The notes beneath the pieces were generated by a model. The model was not told the origin of the DNA and ran no database searches. It saw only the letters and a program-made list of their open reading frames with translations. Shown here piece by piece: positions 61,841-64,000 of a DNA stretch of 64,000 nucleotides (its first letter is position 1; every line of letters begins with the position of its first letter). Source of the DNA: Sipunculus nudus (Eukaryota; Annelida; Sipuncula; Golfingiida; Sipunculidae); assembly GCA_026874595.1 (NCBI GenBank), contig CM049321.1, positions 6,192,979 through 6,256,978 of the forward strand, in the 5' to 3' direction. Position numbers and translations under genes: made by a program.

Positions 61841-64000
61841 GTATGTCGGAAATTTATTTCCGATCACATTGGCATATGTAACAATTGTGTCAGTTTTTTT
61901 TCTTTTATGGAGCCCCCCTCTCCCTCCTTGGGACGGGGGGCTTATATTGGGTAATAGTTTATTTTTTAACCATAAAACTGTATTGTGAATGGAACTCCTG
62001 AGGTCCACTTAGTGCAAAACCATCGATTCCAGTTTTATTTCTTTCTTCTGTCATTTTTTGTTCGGCAAGATCTTCAAACGGGCAGATATCATATAGCTGA
62101 AATTGAGGCACACTGAAGGTTGTAGGTCACAGGCATTGTCCAGATATCCATTTTTGAACATGACCGCATTTACAAGAACTTACAAGCAATAACCGTTTCC
62201 CGATAACCAATTTGGCTCAGTCGTTGACTCCCAGGGAACATTCCAAACCGAATGCATTCATCAAGTATTTTTCATACTCTTTGTCTGTAAACCCATGACA
62301 TGTACATAATCGAAAACCCTAATTATTTATTCCTTTTGGTGTCTTGTAAATGTCGGATATCTGAAAATTGCAGATTTCACGTAATTTTTAAAATAGTTTA
62401 ATGAATTTCAGATATCATATATCCAATTGCTATTGAATATTCAAGTATACTTTTAACAGCAATTGAACATCTCTTGTCGTTATATTAAAAACCAGAGAAA
62501 ACCTAATACTTTTAGCTGCTGATTCTTCGAATATGATTTCATAGCACGTTTAAATTTAAAATGTACTCAAACTATTCTTTTTAAATGTTCTCCAAATATT
62601 AAACAGTTTCAAGCTAAATATAGCAAACAAAATGGATATTTTACAACATATGTTTACAACTCCATGTTAATTAAATGGAAAATGTTTTGTATCATAAATG
62701 GCTGTGAAATACCTATTTACAGTTAAACTATGTAAAATCTTTATATCCTTGAAAATGCCATAAATATTGTTAAATCTCAAAGTTTCCATACATCTCCTTA
62801 AAGAGTGTATTAAATCTTTAAGAAGAAATAAAAGCAACAGCTTTAATTATATTAAGGAAAACTAATACAATATATAAACAGACTTTGCAATAGTTTGGAG
62901 TAATGTTGTGAGTTCTATAGTTCTGAATTCTTAGTTAAATGGAATCTGCTTGTCATGCCTCATTGAGAAACTTGACACTTTTCTGAATGATAACTGGAAG
63001 AAATTTGAGCGACATATATTTGCTTATTAATTGAATTAACTAGCTTATCAATATACTTTTAAATACATATTTGATTTATGATTGTTAGACCAAAAAAATC
63101 ATCAGTACAATCTCCTGTACAACAAAAAAAAAAACACCGATGGTCGTGTCAACTATAATCTTTATAACAGAAATCTGTTAATCTGTTCTTAAAATAAGAG
63201 ATCATGAGCGGCAATGTAAGGAATGAGATAAACGGCAAAGGAGGAATGAGATAGTCCTAATTCACTAGAATGAAACCATATCCATGCCAAAGCTGCATTG
63301 GAGAAAACTACAATAAAATTATAACCATGCCTGGTTAAACATTACTTTAATTCAGTAAAATCAATATATTAGAAAAACAGTTTGTTTTTTTTAACAGATC
63401 AACCAAACTGATAAAGACCAAGCTCACTGCTTACATATTGAAACAACTCCATTTGAAATTTGTTGATAAGTTATTGAGTATCATACATATTCTAAAAAAA
63501 GTAATTGTAAAAGTGAGGCTGCTAACCCTTGACAAAGACCATGTCAGTTGCCCAAAAGACTCAGACGACAGATATAGTTGCAAAATATGCATTGCTGTTT
63601 TTTTTTTTTTATTATGTAGCTTAAGGTTTTTGCTCCTTCATGAGTTTCAGTGTGAGATTCTGTGAGAATATTTAAATTGAGGGGAATAATCGCCAAATTT
63701 GACTGGACACCAACTGGCGGAAAGAAAACTTCATCAGTGTTGAATGGATGATAAAAAACTTCATTTATATCATATATAGTTTTTATAAGCGACCTTGGGT
63801 AAATGTTAAGAAATAATTTGGATATTTCTTTACTTTTGAGTTGTATATATTGTTTCTCTTACAAAATGTGCATTTAACAACCCTTTAGGATCAGGAGCCC
63901 TTCAATTGCCAGCGCCATCTATGGAAATTTGAGTTTACTATTAACTTACTTTCCTAAACCTAGTCAATAGATAGACATTCAAAAAAATTAACTTTCCACA
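61841..64000 (+). other. Copy C third intron, partial
   Basis: Aligns with the reverse complement of 30,240-32,486 of copy B nearly to the window end (TTGTTCGGCAAGATCTT, GACATGGTCTTTGTC on the opposite strand, CGCTGGCAATTGA near 63,905). No exon seen, consistent with the equivalent part of B being intronic. Confidence 0.65.

Noticed and set aside
61571-62008. 145-codon open frame on - opposite the copy C vWFD exon
   Set aside because: Antisense shadow of a conserved coding exon; no independent support.
1-64000. CRISPR arrays, bacterial operons, integrated virus, rRNA or intact tRNA genes
   Set aside because: None seen. Repeats are microsatellites, SINEs, LINEs or MITEs. The only tRNA-like sequence is the SINE head.

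Overview
The window is animal nuclear DNA: AT-rich, intron-dominated, with canonical GT..AG introns, a tRNA-derived SINE, MITEs, two nested LINEs and many (TA)n and poly-G tracts. No organism is named by the sequence. The gene family and repeat style fit a lophotrochozoan, most likely a bivalve mollusc (inference). There are no bacterial-type genes, CRISPR arrays, tRNA genes or rRNA genes.

The only host genes I can support are three paralogues of one small secreted protein built from two von Willebrand factor type D (vWFD) domains. Copy A is on + (5' exons lie left of the window; last exon and poly(A) signal near 12.1-12.5 kb). Copy B is on - (TATA promoter near 34.79 kb, stop at 21.49 kb, poly(A) signal at 20.83 kb). 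Copy C is on + (TATA promoter at 56.64 kb, running off the right edge). Most positions of the model are seen in at least two copies: TATA box and 5'UTR exon, signal-peptide exon, first vWFD exon, the two last vWFD2 exons and a tiny last exon ending C-P-A-stop. Two exons of vWFD1 are seen only in A, and the first half of vWFD2 only in B. Exon lengths add up in phase to a composite of 373 codons plus stop. Copy B is a pseudogene: two 1-base deletions, an in-frame TAG and loss of two exons. Copies A and C are intact in every exon found.

Layout: 1-12.5 kb copy A; 12.5-20.6 kb intergenic DNA with a SINE, LINE remnants and (TA)n; 20.8-34.8 kb copy B; 34.9-42.6 kb a decayed CR1/Jockey-like LINE (+) interrupted by a 5'-truncated Tx1/L1-like LINE (-) with a visible 12-bp target-site duplication; 42.8-56.2 kb a large imperfect inverted duplication centred near 48 kb; 56.6-64 kb copy C. 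B and C are divergent (head to head) on either side of the inverted duplication, and A and B are tail to tail, so the locus grew by inverted duplications. Intron sequence of B and C still aligns by eye over several kb; A is more diverged.

The proteins are inferred to be secreted and disulphide-rich. The sequence does not reveal their role. Nothing here looks like a wholly new molecular system. The most notable things are the uncharacterised two-vWFD gene cluster, its palindromic architecture and the datable nested insertions.
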